From contig JBHHZP010000186.1 in the NCBI GenBank assembly GCA_046758085.1, positions 1-5,953 of the forward strand: a stretch of DNA of 5,953 nucleotides, written 5' to 3'. Made by a program: the position numbers and the translations under genes. The DNA is from VRUB01 sp046758085. GTDB taxonomy: Bacteria > Pseudomonadota > Gammaproteobacteria > Acidiferrobacterales > SPGG2. Shown piece by piece: positions 1 through 5,042 of the stretch. Under the pieces are notes generated by a model. It worked only from the letters and a program-made list of their open reading frames with translations. It did not search any database and was not told the origin of the DNA. Positions within the stretch are counted from its first letter, which is position 1. Each line of letters starts with the position of its first letter.

Positions 1-352
1 TGGTGAACCCGGCGCACAGATCCTTGAGGTCAAAGCCTGGGCCAATGACCTCGCCCTCAACCGGAACCTCGGCAAAATGATCGCAACGCAACTGGTGGCA
101 GTTCGGAGGCGAGGGCTGGAGCCTGGCGCGCTCGGCGTTGCAGGCGGCGCTGGCCGTCTCGGCGGTGTTGAAGAACTCAATAGCCTGCGCGGGTGCGCTT
201 GCGCCTGCCAGGCACAAAACCGCGATGGCGCAGCACCCGGCCAGGGCGAAACGATCAGTGCGAGGAGTCGTTGTCTTGCGCTTGTGCGTGAGGCGAAAGC
301 CAGTGGGCCGGCATTTTATAAAAAATGCGGATAGCGCGAACGAGAAATACAC
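1..352 (-). CDS. Secreted Cys-containing protein of unknown function, N-terminal part (cut by window edge)
   Basis: The frame is open from a GTG at 352-350 through base 1 (117 codons) and continues outside the window. I do not recognise the family. Seen: a basic stretch at residues 22-34 (THKRKTTTPRTDR), a hydrophobic core at about 35-50 (FALAGCCAIAVLCLAG), then ASAPAQA followed by IEFF. This is a good signal peptidase I site after residue 57. The mature part has four Cys within about 60 residues, which would suit disulfides in the periplasm. The GTG start has a GGAG about 10 bases upstream. No ATG, GTG or TTG lies in frame between it and the hydrophobic core, so it is the only usable start, although the 34-residue stretch before the core is long. 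LAGC occurs at residues 37-40 but too early in the core for a convincing lipobox. Coding is inferred from the clean signal peptide and lack of stops. Confidence 0.6.
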   Translation of the reverse strand, partial: MYFSFALSAFFIKCRPTGFRLTHKRKTTTPRTDRFALAGCCAIAVLCLAGASAPAQAIEFFNTAETASAACNAERARLQPSPPNCHQLRCDHFAEVPVEGEVIGPGFDLKDLCAGFT

Positions 353-469
353 CTGCCCCCCTTCTCCCGCGGCTTCTTTACTTATTTACGTAACTCTCAT
401 GGCCGCGGATCCGGCTTGTGTGCGCATCACCGTCGCACAGGCGATTTACCCCTGTCAAGACCGGTCACT

Positions 470-489
470 AAATGACGTTAACGTCATTT
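470..489. promoter_or_regulatory. Perfect 20-bp palindrome, candidate operator
   Basis: AAATGACGTTAACGTCATTT reads identically on both strands with no spacer. It lies in an AT-richer intergenic stretch about 118 bp upstream of the GTG start of the minus-strand secreted protein. A TTGACA reading on the minus strand (458-453) lies between the two, but I see no good -10 box at the right distance. A dimeric regulator binding site is the simplest reading; the regulator is unknown. Confidence 0.4.
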
Positions 490-671
490 CCTAAGTATTC
501 CCTATATCGCATTGCTTAATTTGTATTTTCTATGACGGCGAGACGCCCGCGTGTTTGACCAGTAGACGATTTGGCATCGTGCAAACAACGTTCAGCGCAA
601 GTAAATCGGTCGTGGGCCTGTGAGGACGGGGTGTGTTGCAGGATTTGACGTCTTTCACGGAGCCACGAGTC

Positions 672-823
672 CGTGATGCGTGAACCGTAATCCGTGAACC
701 GCGAGTCGTGAGGCGTAAAGCGGTACGTTTTCTCGCCCCCTTGGTCAAGCCGAGCCATAGGTCCGTGAATCGTGATGCGTGAACCGTCTTGGAGGGTTTT
801 TTGACCCCCTTACTCAAGCCGAG
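672..823. repeat. Two-unit repeat built of 7-bp CGTGANN heptamers plus a conserved spacer
   Basis: From 672 the sequence advances in 7-base steps: CGTGATG, CGTGAAC, CGTAATC, CGTGAAC, CGCGAGT, CGTGAGG, CGTAAAG. A second short array starts at 764: CGTGAAT, CGTGATG, CGTGAAC. Each array is followed by a T-rich tract and then by nearly the same 19-mer, CCCCCTTGGTCAAGCCGAG at 736-754 and CCCCCTTACTCAAGCCGAG at 805-823 (17 of 19 identical). The stretch is therefore a degenerate tandem duplication of [heptamers + spacer]. The function is unknown; heptamer repeats like this can vary in copy number by slippage. Confidence 0.7.
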
Positions 824-882
824 GGAGGCACGAAGGCGAAGAACACGCCCGAAGTGGCGCGAGATGGGTGAAGCGGATTAAG

Positions 883-905
883 ACAAAGGTCCAGTGGACC
901 TTTGT
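883..905. repeat. Perfect inverted repeat, 10-bp arms, 3-base loop
   Basis: ACAAAGGTCC and GGACCTTTGT flank the loop AGT. This is the first of four hairpins that follow one another to 1078. Downstream of the stem on the plus strand there is no T-tract, so it is not a classical intrinsic terminator. Confidence 0.7.
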
Positions 906-915
906 CCCGCTGAAC

Positions 916-939
916 GGGCTCGCCACGGACGGCGAGCCC
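916..939. repeat. Perfect inverted repeat, 9-bp GC-rich arms
   Basis: GGGCTCGCC at 916-924 pairs with GGCGAGCCC at 931-939 across a 6-base loop. It lies 10 bases after the previous hairpin. No T-run follows on the plus strand. Confidence 0.7.
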
Positions 940-993
940 CGGACTTGCAAGCGGGAGCACGGAGAGCGAAGCGCAGCAAGCCCGCGTTCCCCC

Positions 994-1013
994 AGGCACA
1001 GGAACCCGTGCCT
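994..1013. repeat. Inverted repeat, 6-bp arms
   Basis: AGGCAC at 994-999 pairs with GTGCCT at 1008-1013 across 8 bases. It is the weakest member of the hairpin cluster and could occur by chance on its own. Confidence 0.5.
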
Positions 1014-1050
1014 TGCGCGGACCGTCTGAGACAAGCGCCAAGCGAGGGAA

Positions 1051-1078
1051 CCCCGCATGTGGGGTAAACTATGCGGGG
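1051..1078. repeat. Inverted repeat, 8-bp arms
   Basis: CCCCGCAT at 1051-1058 pairs with ATGCGGGG at 1071-1078 across a 12-base loop. A smaller stem (CCCC with GGGG at 1061-1064) competes for the left arm. It is the last hairpin of the cluster and ends 36 bases before the cyclase remnant. Confidence 0.6.
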
Positions 1079-1113
1079 CGCAGAGTCCGGGGTGCCCTTT
1101 CCGTCGCCCCCCG

Positions 1114-1300
1114 ATGGCATCAAAGCCACTGCCCCGCAAGCTCGCCGCGAACCTTTATGCCCATCTATGCCCACGTCGCCGGCTACAGCCGGCTGACGGG
1201 CGAGGATGAGGAGGGCACCCATCGCGCCTTAAGCGCCTGCCTCGACGCCCTCACTGACGCGGGGCTGTCGATTTGCACGAACTATGCGGCGCGGGGGATG
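1114..1300 (+). pseudogene. Adenylate/guanylate cyclase (class III), N-terminal fragment with frameshift
   Basis: ATG at 1114 opens MASKPLPRKLAANLYAH. The homology then continues one frame over from about 1167 as VAGYSRLTGEDEEGTHRALS, followed by ACLDALTDAG. Joined, this matches the well-known start of class III nucleotide cyclases (RKLAAILYADVAGYSRLTGEDEEGTHR-type). The frame change coincides with a near-perfect 10-base tandem duplication, TATGCCCATC then TATGCCCACG at about 1156-1175. Past about 1264 only a faint trace remains (NYAARGMV, where the family has a YAGDAV-like motif). The rest of the catalytic domain and any C-terminal domain are absent, and the remnant ends against the stop codon of the convergent HU-like gene. 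Intact enzymes make cAMP or cGMP; this fragment cannot. No good ribosome site precedes the ATG. Confidence 0.75.
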
Positions 1301-1301
1301 G

Positions 1302-1613
1302 TCAGACCATCTTCTTCAAGCCCTTAAAGGGCTTGACCTTGACAACGATACGCGCCGGTCTGGCCTTGAAGGTGGTCTCCTCCTTCGTAAAGGGGTTAAT
1401 GCCTCTGCGTTCCGGCACGGCGGGTTTGTACACGGTGTTGATCCTCATTAGCCCGGGGACCCGAAAAGCGCCCGCACCCCACTTGAGATCCCGTGCCATA
1501 ATGCCGGAAAGTGCGTCGAACACCGCACCCACCTCTTTCTTCTTCAGACTGGTGCGCTCCGAAATGTAGCTGTAGACCTCTGACTTCGTCGATAGTTTGG
1601 TTGCCATTGCCAT
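1302..1613 (-). CDS. HU-family DNA-binding protein
   Basis: This 103-aa basic protein has the HU/IHF fold pattern. Residues 1-45 are the helical dimerisation part (SEVYSYISERTSLKKKEVGAVF is typical). A beta part with VPGLMRI follows, then the DNA-binding arm around RRGINPFTKEETTFKARPA, with the Pro that in HU/IHF intercalates at the kink, and a C-terminal helix PFKGLKKMV. HU proteins bind and bend DNA as nucleoid components. The RRGINPFTKE variant belongs to a divergent HU-like group found beside canonical HU, so I give no hupA/hupB symbol. ATG 1613 is chosen over the second ATG (1607) because GAGGA lies 7 bases upstream. The stop is TGA. Near the 3' end, AAGCCCTT-A-AAGGGCTT (1318-1334) forms a hairpin inside the coding sequence. 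The gene lies 140 bp downstream of the small acidic gene on the same strand, so cotranscription is possible. Confidence 0.9.
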   Translation of the reverse strand: MAMATKLSTKSEVYSYISERTSLKKKEVGAVFDALSGIMARDLKWGAGAFRVPGLMRINTVYKPAVPERRGINPFTKEETTFKARPARIVVKVKPFKGLKKMV

Positions 1614-1676
1614 TTATCCGTCCTCGCTATTTGTGTGATTACGTGATCGGTGCTACTTGTGACTACGCTTCTACTG

Positions 1677-1693
1677 AAAGCCTGGCTGGCTTT
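1677..1693. repeat. Small hairpin between the two minus-strand genes
   Basis: AAAGCC at 1677-1682 pairs with GGCTTT at 1688-1693 across 5 bases. Read on the minus strand, which is the direction of the flanking genes, the T-run lies before the stem rather than after it. It is therefore not a standard terminator between the small acidic gene and the HU-like gene. Confidence 0.4.
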
Positions 1694-1753
1694 AAAAACC
1701 TGATACCGTAACCCTCTACATTCAGGGTCGTGCGATAGTTCTGCGTCCACTCT

Positions 1754-1930
1754 CTAGGTAGCCGCCGCAATCGTGGCAGCTCTTTCCTTGCAATCCTCCC
1801 GCAACCGCTCAATATTCCGGGCGGTTTCAAGGTCGTACTCTGGCGCAGACTCCCCGTCTTCCTCGAGGTAGGCTGGGCAGTCTTCGGGGCCCCGTTCATC
1901 GATCGCCGCCAGGAGTTTTTCTGCCGTCAT
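1754..1930 (-). CDS. Small acidic hypothetical protein (58 aa)
   Basis: The protein reads MTAEKLLAAIDERGPEDCPA and then continues acidic (YLEEDGESAPEYDLETARNI, then ERLREDCKERAATIAAAT). It is rich in Glu and Asp, mainly helical in appearance, has two Cys, and has no signal or membrane segment. I do not recognise the family. ATG 1930 is preferred because GAGGA (1944-1940 on the minus strand) lies 9 bases upstream. An in-frame ATG at 1936 would give 60 aa but sits only 3 bases from that site. A TTGACA with a palindrome lies about 60 bp upstream. The next gene downstream on the strand is the HU-like gene. Support comes from the ribosome site, the promoter-like region and the clean protein composition; no homology is claimed. 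Confidence 0.6.
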   Translation of the reverse strand: MTAEKLLAAIDERGPEDCPAYLEEDGESAPEYDLETARNIERLREDCKERAATIAAAT

Positions 1931-1955
1931 GCCCATGAATCCTCAATATCTTGCG

Positions 1956-1961
1956 TATAAT
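1956..1961 (+). promoter_or_regulatory. Consensus -10 box (TATAAT) facing the structured intergenic region
   Basis: A perfect TATAAT lies on the plus strand, with TG three to four bases upstream (TGCG-TATAAT, one base off the extended -10 spacing). No -35 consensus is visible at 16-18 bp. Transcription would begin near 1968 and run into the inverted repeats and terminator that end at 2222. Confidence 0.35.
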
Positions 1962-1965
1962 TGGG

Positions 1966-1995
1966 AGGTTAGTCACAATATATTGTATTTGTCAA
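1966..1995 (-). promoter_or_regulatory. Candidate promoter with overlapping palindromic operator for the small acidic gene
   Basis: On the minus strand, TTGACA (1995-1990) is followed after 18 bases by TAACCT (1971-1966), a weak -10. The spacer holds the perfect 12-bp palindrome ACAATATATTGT (1975-1986). A dimeric repressor bound there would cover the promoter. The -35 is a perfect consensus; the -10 is poor, so the exact promoter is uncertain. Confidence 0.4.
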
Positions 1996-2222
1996 GGTCA
2001 GCGGACGGCCAGTCAGCCGGCGTATGGGGTACCTGGCTGTGCGTCGACTCGAGATCGCCGCTCCTGGGGGTCCCCCCCGAGCTTATGGACCCCTGCAGTG
2101 AGATGTCTGTATTGGCAGGTACCCCATTCGTTGGACACAGTTGTGTCACATGAGTTAGGGGGGGTTTCGATCTTTCAATTAATTGTTGATGCCGAACGGC
2201 AAACACTGCCGGCGGCATTTTT
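1968..2222 (+). ncRNA. Candidate structured RNA, unknown class
   Basis: This interval, about 255 nt, runs from the TATAAT at 1956 to a strong intrinsic terminator. It holds nested inverted repeats. An outer pair at 2021-2035 and 2116-2130 matches at 14 of 15 bases (core ATGGGGTACCTG / CAGGTACCCCAT), and an inner pair is GGGGTCC 2067-2073 / GGACCCC 2087-2093. GACACA/TGTGTC follows at 2134-2147, then the terminator hairpin. The open frames across it (1929-2153 and 1951-2274 on plus, 1973-2281 on minus) have no ribosome site and no recognisable protein pattern. It does not match 6S RNA, SRP RNA, tmRNA or RNase P RNA as I know them. An alternative is a small MITE-like insertion bounded by the outer repeats. 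Confidence 0.35.
2189..2222 (+). terminator. Rho-independent terminator
   Basis: ATGCCG-aa-CGGCA is followed by the loop AACAC and then TGCCG-g-CGGCAT, which gives 11 paired bases with a small internal bulge. A run of five T follows directly (2218-2222). On the minus strand no T-run follows, so it works on plus-strand transcripts only. No plus-strand protein gene ends here, which points to a noncoding transcript. Confidence 0.7.
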
Positions 2223-2224
2223 AG

Positions 2225-2241
2225 TGCGGAATGAATCCGCA
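2225..2241. repeat. Hairpin, 6-bp arms
   Basis: TGCGGA at 2225-2230 pairs with TCCGCA at 2236-2241 across ATGAA. It lies directly after the terminator. On the minus strand it lies about 115 bp beyond the oxidoreductase stop, but no T-tract follows it in that direction. Confidence 0.45.
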
Positions 2242-2338
2242 TGTACTTGTATGTATGTACGGTGGCATAAATAGCTGTCACCAGCTCACCGAGTTCTTGA
2301 AATTGTGCGGGATCTCCAAGGTCAAGCTTAAATCCTGA
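2231..2338 (+). other. Short open frame, possible remnant of a gene 3' end
   Basis: A 35-codon frame from ATG 2231 to TGA 2338 ends in SCHQLTEFLKLCGISKVKLKS, which has the look of the C-terminal tail of a protein. It is followed at once by CTGATTCGACCCC. There is no ribosome site and I recognise no family. It may be the tail of a lost mobile-element gene or chance. Confidence 0.2.
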
Positions 2339-2353
2339 TTCGACCCCTTCCGT

Positions 2354-4444
2354 TTAAACCGTGCGCGGCATCTCGGCCTGCCTGATCCAGATGGCGGTGT
2401 CGTGAAAGACGGCGCCGCCGTCGGGCGGGCCCGGATCGGCGCTCACCAGTGCATTGATGCCTATGCCCTCTTCGAAAGCATCATTGGGCCAAACACTCTC
2501 CATGATGACCACGCCCGGCTGCACACCGTCGAACGGCTTCGCATGCACCACCACAGTGGCGAGCCGGTTACCGAGCCGTACGCGATCACCCGCGTCAATG
2601 CCCAGCGCCTCGCAATCACGAGGGTAGATCAACACCGTCGGGCGAACCTCGTGTTTGATCGAGGTCGGTGTTTCGGTGAAGGTGGTGTTCAAATAGTTGC
2701 GCGCTGGCGCCGCGACCAGACGAAACGGGTGCTCCTCATCGGCCTCGTCGATAGTAGCGACATGATCGGGCAGCGCCGGCATCGCGGCATGCGCTGCGCC
2801 CACACGTGCCCAGTCCGGTTTGAAATGGAAACGCTTGTCCGGTGTCTCGAAGCCGTTCAGAAAATGGGCGGTCTCGAAATCGAGCGCGCAATCGTGCCAG
2901 TGATTGCGATAGATCGTCTCGGCATCCGGCCAGCCCGAGCGCTTCAGGGTTTCGTCGATCAGCTCCCAGGCCGTCATCTCGAAGCCGGGATGCTTCGCGC
3001 CCAGGCGCTTGGCGAGCTCGCAGATGACCCAGTGGTTCGACCGACTTTCGGCGTAAGGCTCGATCACGTTGCGGGTGACCTGCAAATACGTATGCCCGCC
3101 GCCTTTGTAGATATCGTCATGCTCCAGGAAGGTCGTCGCCGGCAGCACGATGTCGGCCATCGCCGCCGTCTCCGTCATAAACTGCTCGTGCACGCACACG
3201 AACAGGTCTTCCCTTTCGAACCCTCTGCGGACATTGAGCGATTCGGGGGCCACGACCATGGGGTTGGTGTTCTGAATAAAAAGTGCTGCCACCGGCGGGC
3301 CGCCCCGGAGGTCCTCGTCGCAGCCGCAAAGGATGGGGCCGATACGCGATTGATCCAGCACCCGTGTGTCGGGATCGAGGGCGTCCGCGCCTCTGATCAG
3401 ACCGTCGTCGATCTTGTAGAAGCCGTGGTTGCTGTAAAGCGCACCACCGCCGCGGTATCGCCACGCCCCTGTGACCGCCGGCAGGCAGCTCACCGCATGT
3501 ACATTGGCGGCGCCGTTGCGGGAGCGGGAGAAACCATAGCCAAGGCGAATGAAGGAGCGCTTCGTGCGTCCATACAAGCGCGCAAAGTCTTCGATCTCAT
3601 CGACGCTCAGGCCGGTGATGGCGGCGGCCCATTCCGGTGTGCGGGTCGCCAGATGGCGCTCCAGCTCCTCGGGGACATCGGTATAGGCGTGCATATAATC
3701 GCCATCCGCATAGCCCTCCCGAAACAATACGTGCATCACCGCGCAGGTCAACGCCCCATCGGTGCCGGGGCGAAGCATCAGATGCGTGTGCGCCTTTTCC
3801 GCCGTAGCCGTTCGATAGGGGTCCACCACGACCAGCTTGGCGCCGTGGTCGCGCTTGGCCTTGGCGATATGGCGCATGACATTGACCTGGGTGCTGACTG
3901 GATTGCAGCCTCACACGACGATGAGATCGCTCTCGGCCATCTCGCGCGGATCGACGCCGCGTTTCATGCCGGTGCCTGCGTTCCAACCGGCATCCACCAA
4001 GGTAATGCAGATGGTGGAGTGTTGGCGCGAGTATTTCATCGTATGGCGTAACCGGTCGATGCCGTCACGCTGCACGAGCCCCATGGTGCCGGCGTAAAAA
4101 TATGGCCAGACCGCTTCCGTGCCGTAGCACGCGGCCGTGCGCGCGAGCTGCTCGGCAACTTCGTCCAGGGCATCGTCCCAGGAAAGCGGTCGAAAGGCCC
4201 CCATCCCTTCGCCCTTGGGGCCCACGCGGCGCAACGGTACCCGCAAGCGATCGGGGTGATGGACGCGTTCGGCGTAGCGCGCCACTTTGGCGCAGATCAC
4301 GCCGTCGGTGTAGTCGTTGTCCCTGGCGCCGTACAAACGTCCGACGGTATGCGCATCGAGGCGCTCGACCTCCAGCGCACACGTGCTCGGGCAGTCATGG
4401 GGACAGGCCGAGTGAAACCTGGGGATGTCTGCAGTGCGGGGCAT
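2354..4444 (-). pseudogene. Molybdopterin (bis-MGD) oxidoreductase, interrupted by one in-frame TGA
   Basis: The gene has 696 codons, about full length for the family (COG0243, DMSO-reductase superfamily). Residues 14-53 carry the [4Fe-4S] motif (C14, C18, C22, C51, K53; Cx3Cx3Cx28C). Cys146 in QHSTICITL is a plausible Mo ligand by position (inference). After that come ESDLIVV, the TGA at codon 178 (3913-3911), then GCNPVSTQVNVM and GAKLVVVDPYR. The GTDGAL and NPMVV segments of the cofactor-binding core follow. The dinucleotide-binding C-terminal domain spans about 573-696 (NYLNTTFTETPT, GDRVRLGNR). Relatives have Trp (VWG.NPV) at codon 178, so one TGG-to-TGA change separates this from an intact gene. 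The two halves are open as 4444-3911 and 3877-2354. There is no twin-arginine signal, so it would be cytoplasmic. The substrate is unknown and no partner subunits are nearby. ATG 4444 has only a weak AGG 8 bases upstream. A sequencing error or readthrough is possible. Confidence 0.85.
3911..3913 (-). other. In-frame TGA codon replacing a conserved Trp
   Basis: Codon 178 of the oxidoreductase frame is TGA within LIVV-stop-GCNPVSTQ. The frame and homology continue without a shift on both sides. Changing the T at plus-strand base 3911 to C would restore TGG. Confidence 0.8.
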
Positions 4445-4457
4445 GGACGAGACCTAA

Positions 4458-4463
4458 ATTATC
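4458..4463 (-). promoter_or_regulatory. Possible -10 box for the oxidoreductase gene
   Basis: GATAAT on the minus strand (5 of 6 consensus) lies 13 bases before the ATG at 4444, which would give a very short leader. No clear -35 is seen, so support is weak. Confidence 0.25.
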
Positions 4464-4466
4464 GCA

Positions 4467-4733
4467 TCATCGCACCATTGCGTCGGCTACAGGAAAAGCT
4501 ACGGAATCATGCCGCGGTGGTCCGATCCGAGCTGGCTCGGACCTACACAACGCACTGAGTTTATTCAAATCCACTCCCAATGCACAAAATCCGAAACGTT
4601 TCTTGGCCTCAAAAAGCCAGCACAGCCAACGCTTGCGGTCTTTGGCGAACTTGACCAGAAAGTCTTCCTTATGGCACCGGTGGGTGATGTGCCAGATAGG
4701 ATTTGGCAGAAAAACCCGATGCGCGCGTGGCAC
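4467..4733 (-). pseudogene. REP-associated tyrosine transposase (RAYT, Y1/IS200-like), N-terminal fragment
   Basis: From GTG 4733 the product reads MPRAHRVFLPNPIWHITHRC and HKEDFLVKFAKDRKRW, then LCWLFEAKKRFGFCAL up to residue 52. This is the characteristic start of RAYT transposases. After residue 52 (about 4578) the similarity stops; the tail GVDLNKLSALC onward looks unrelated. The family normally runs on for 150 residues or more with an HxH motif and a catalytic Tyr, all missing here, so the remnant cannot cut DNA. The start is firm: AAGGAG lies 8 bases upstream (4747-4742). The gene begins inside a repeat copied again at 5764-5953. Intact RAYTs bind and process REP hairpins; here the partners may be the hairpins at 4519-4543 and 5685-5713 (inference). 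Confidence 0.8.
4519..4543. repeat. REP-like hairpin inside the decayed RAYT 3' region
   Basis: GGTCCGA at 4519-4525 pairs with TCGGACC at 4537-4543. An alternative stem is TCCGAG 4526-4531 with CTCGGA 4536-4541 across a 4-base loop. A compact GC-rich palindrome of about 25 bp next to a RAYT remnant fits the REP pattern, but only one copy is seen here. Confidence 0.4.
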
Positions 4734-4891
4734 AGGGCGGGCTCCTTAAAACGTTCCTGTCCTCCACGAAAAACGGCGTCTAAGCTCGAATACTGAGCTT
4801 ATTTTCGCAGGTTCGGTTCTGTTTTTAATTGTTTATGTTGCTCCGACGCTTGTTAGGTTCCAGAAAACTATTAAAAACAAGACCCGACCCC
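4701..4891 (-). repeat. Direct repeat copy 1: RAYT leader plus first codons
   Basis: Nearly the whole stretch recurs at 5764-5953. It includes the first 11 codons of the RAYT gene, its AAGGAG ribosome site and about 150 bp of upstream sequence, and it ends in AAGACCCGACCCC. The distal 55 bp (4837-4891) are identical in both copies; the proximal part is diverged by substitutions and small indels. It also contains the inverted repeat TAAGCTC 4781-4787 / GAGCTTA 4795-4801, which is lost in copy 2. On the minus strand the repeat begins GGGGTCGGGTCTTG, probably the element's outer end. Confidence 0.85.
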
Positions 4892-4907
4892 GGAGCTTTT
4901 AATCCTT

Positions 4908-4913
4908 TATAAT
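4908..4913 (+). promoter_or_regulatory. Consensus -10 box (TATAAT) upstream of the HxHxC protein
   Basis: A perfect TATAAT lies 17 bp past the end of the direct repeat. No -35 consensus is visible at the usual spacing, which would fall in the repeat terminus. A transcript from here would carry the strong ribosome site at 4935-4942 and the short frame from 4951. Confidence 0.35.
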
Positions 4914-4950
4914 TCAATCGCCTAAATTGAAAAAGGAAGAGGTTTTACCG

Positions 4951-5022
4951 GTGACAAACGGTACCCCAGAATTCTTTCATTTTCCACCCGGTCGGCGCCG
5001 TCGCGCATCGATACACTTGTAG
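4951..5022 (+). CDS. Short upstream ORF (23 aa): leader peptide or frameshifted original N-terminus
   Basis: GTG 4951 opens MTNGTPEFFHFPPGRRRR, then ASIHL, and stops at TAG 5020-5022. AGGAAGAGG ends 8 bases before the GTG, the best ribosome site in this part of the window and better than that of the gene downstream. The downstream gene's frame is itself open back to 4926 and reads SAPSRIDTLVGGAREDV directly before its Met. Two explanations fit. One is a separate leader peptide. The other is that FFHFPPG and SAPSRIDTLVGG were once one chain and a single-base indel near 4984-4995 split them. I favour the second, without proof. Confidence 0.4.
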   Translation: MTNGTPEFFHFPPGRRRRASIHL

Positions 5023-5042
5023 GCGGGGCAAGGGAAGACGTG

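Larger units (their letters stand above)
353..1113. other. Gene-free intergenic stretch with repeats and hairpins
   Basis: No credible coding region was found on either strand. The open frames here translate the heptamer repeats and hairpins into low-complexity Arg/Ser/Thr-rich sequence, have no convincing ribosome sites and overlap each other in several frames. The content that can be described is the palindrome at 470-489, the two repeat units at 672-823 and the hairpin cluster at 883-1078. Confidence 0.6.

Noticed and set aside
516..817. Minus-strand open frames across the heptamer repeats
   Set aside because: Their products are translated repeat units (VHASRFTD-type) with no protein character.
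810..1222. Three minus-strand open frames over the hairpin region
   Set aside because: They overlap each other in different frames, translate palindromes, lack ribosome sites and run antisense into the cyclase remnant.
1318..1334. Terminator hairpin AAGCCCTT-A-AAGGGCTT
   Set aside because: It lies within the HU-like coding sequence (KPFKGL codons) and has no T-tract.
2024..2126. Cloning-vector polylinker (KpnI, SalI, XhoI, PstI and KpnI sites close together)
   Set aside because: The spacing and order do not match a common polylinker, and two of the sites are simply the arms of the inverted repeat.
3870..3913. TGA of the oxidoreductase read as selenocysteine
   Set aside because: The position corresponds to a conserved Trp, not to the Mo-ligating Cys/Sec. 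The 40 bases after the TGA show no convincing SECIS stem, although a GGTC is present.
2402..4051. 549-codon plus-strand open frame
   Set aside because: It lies antisense to the oxidoreductase gene. Its product has no recognisable domain and it is explained by GC-rich codon bias on the minus strand.
4837..4891. Integron attC site (GTTAGGT and TAACAAGC-like motifs in the repeat)
   Set aside because: There is no matching partner core and no attC-like imperfect palindrome at the needed distance. The copies are better explained as RAYT leaders.
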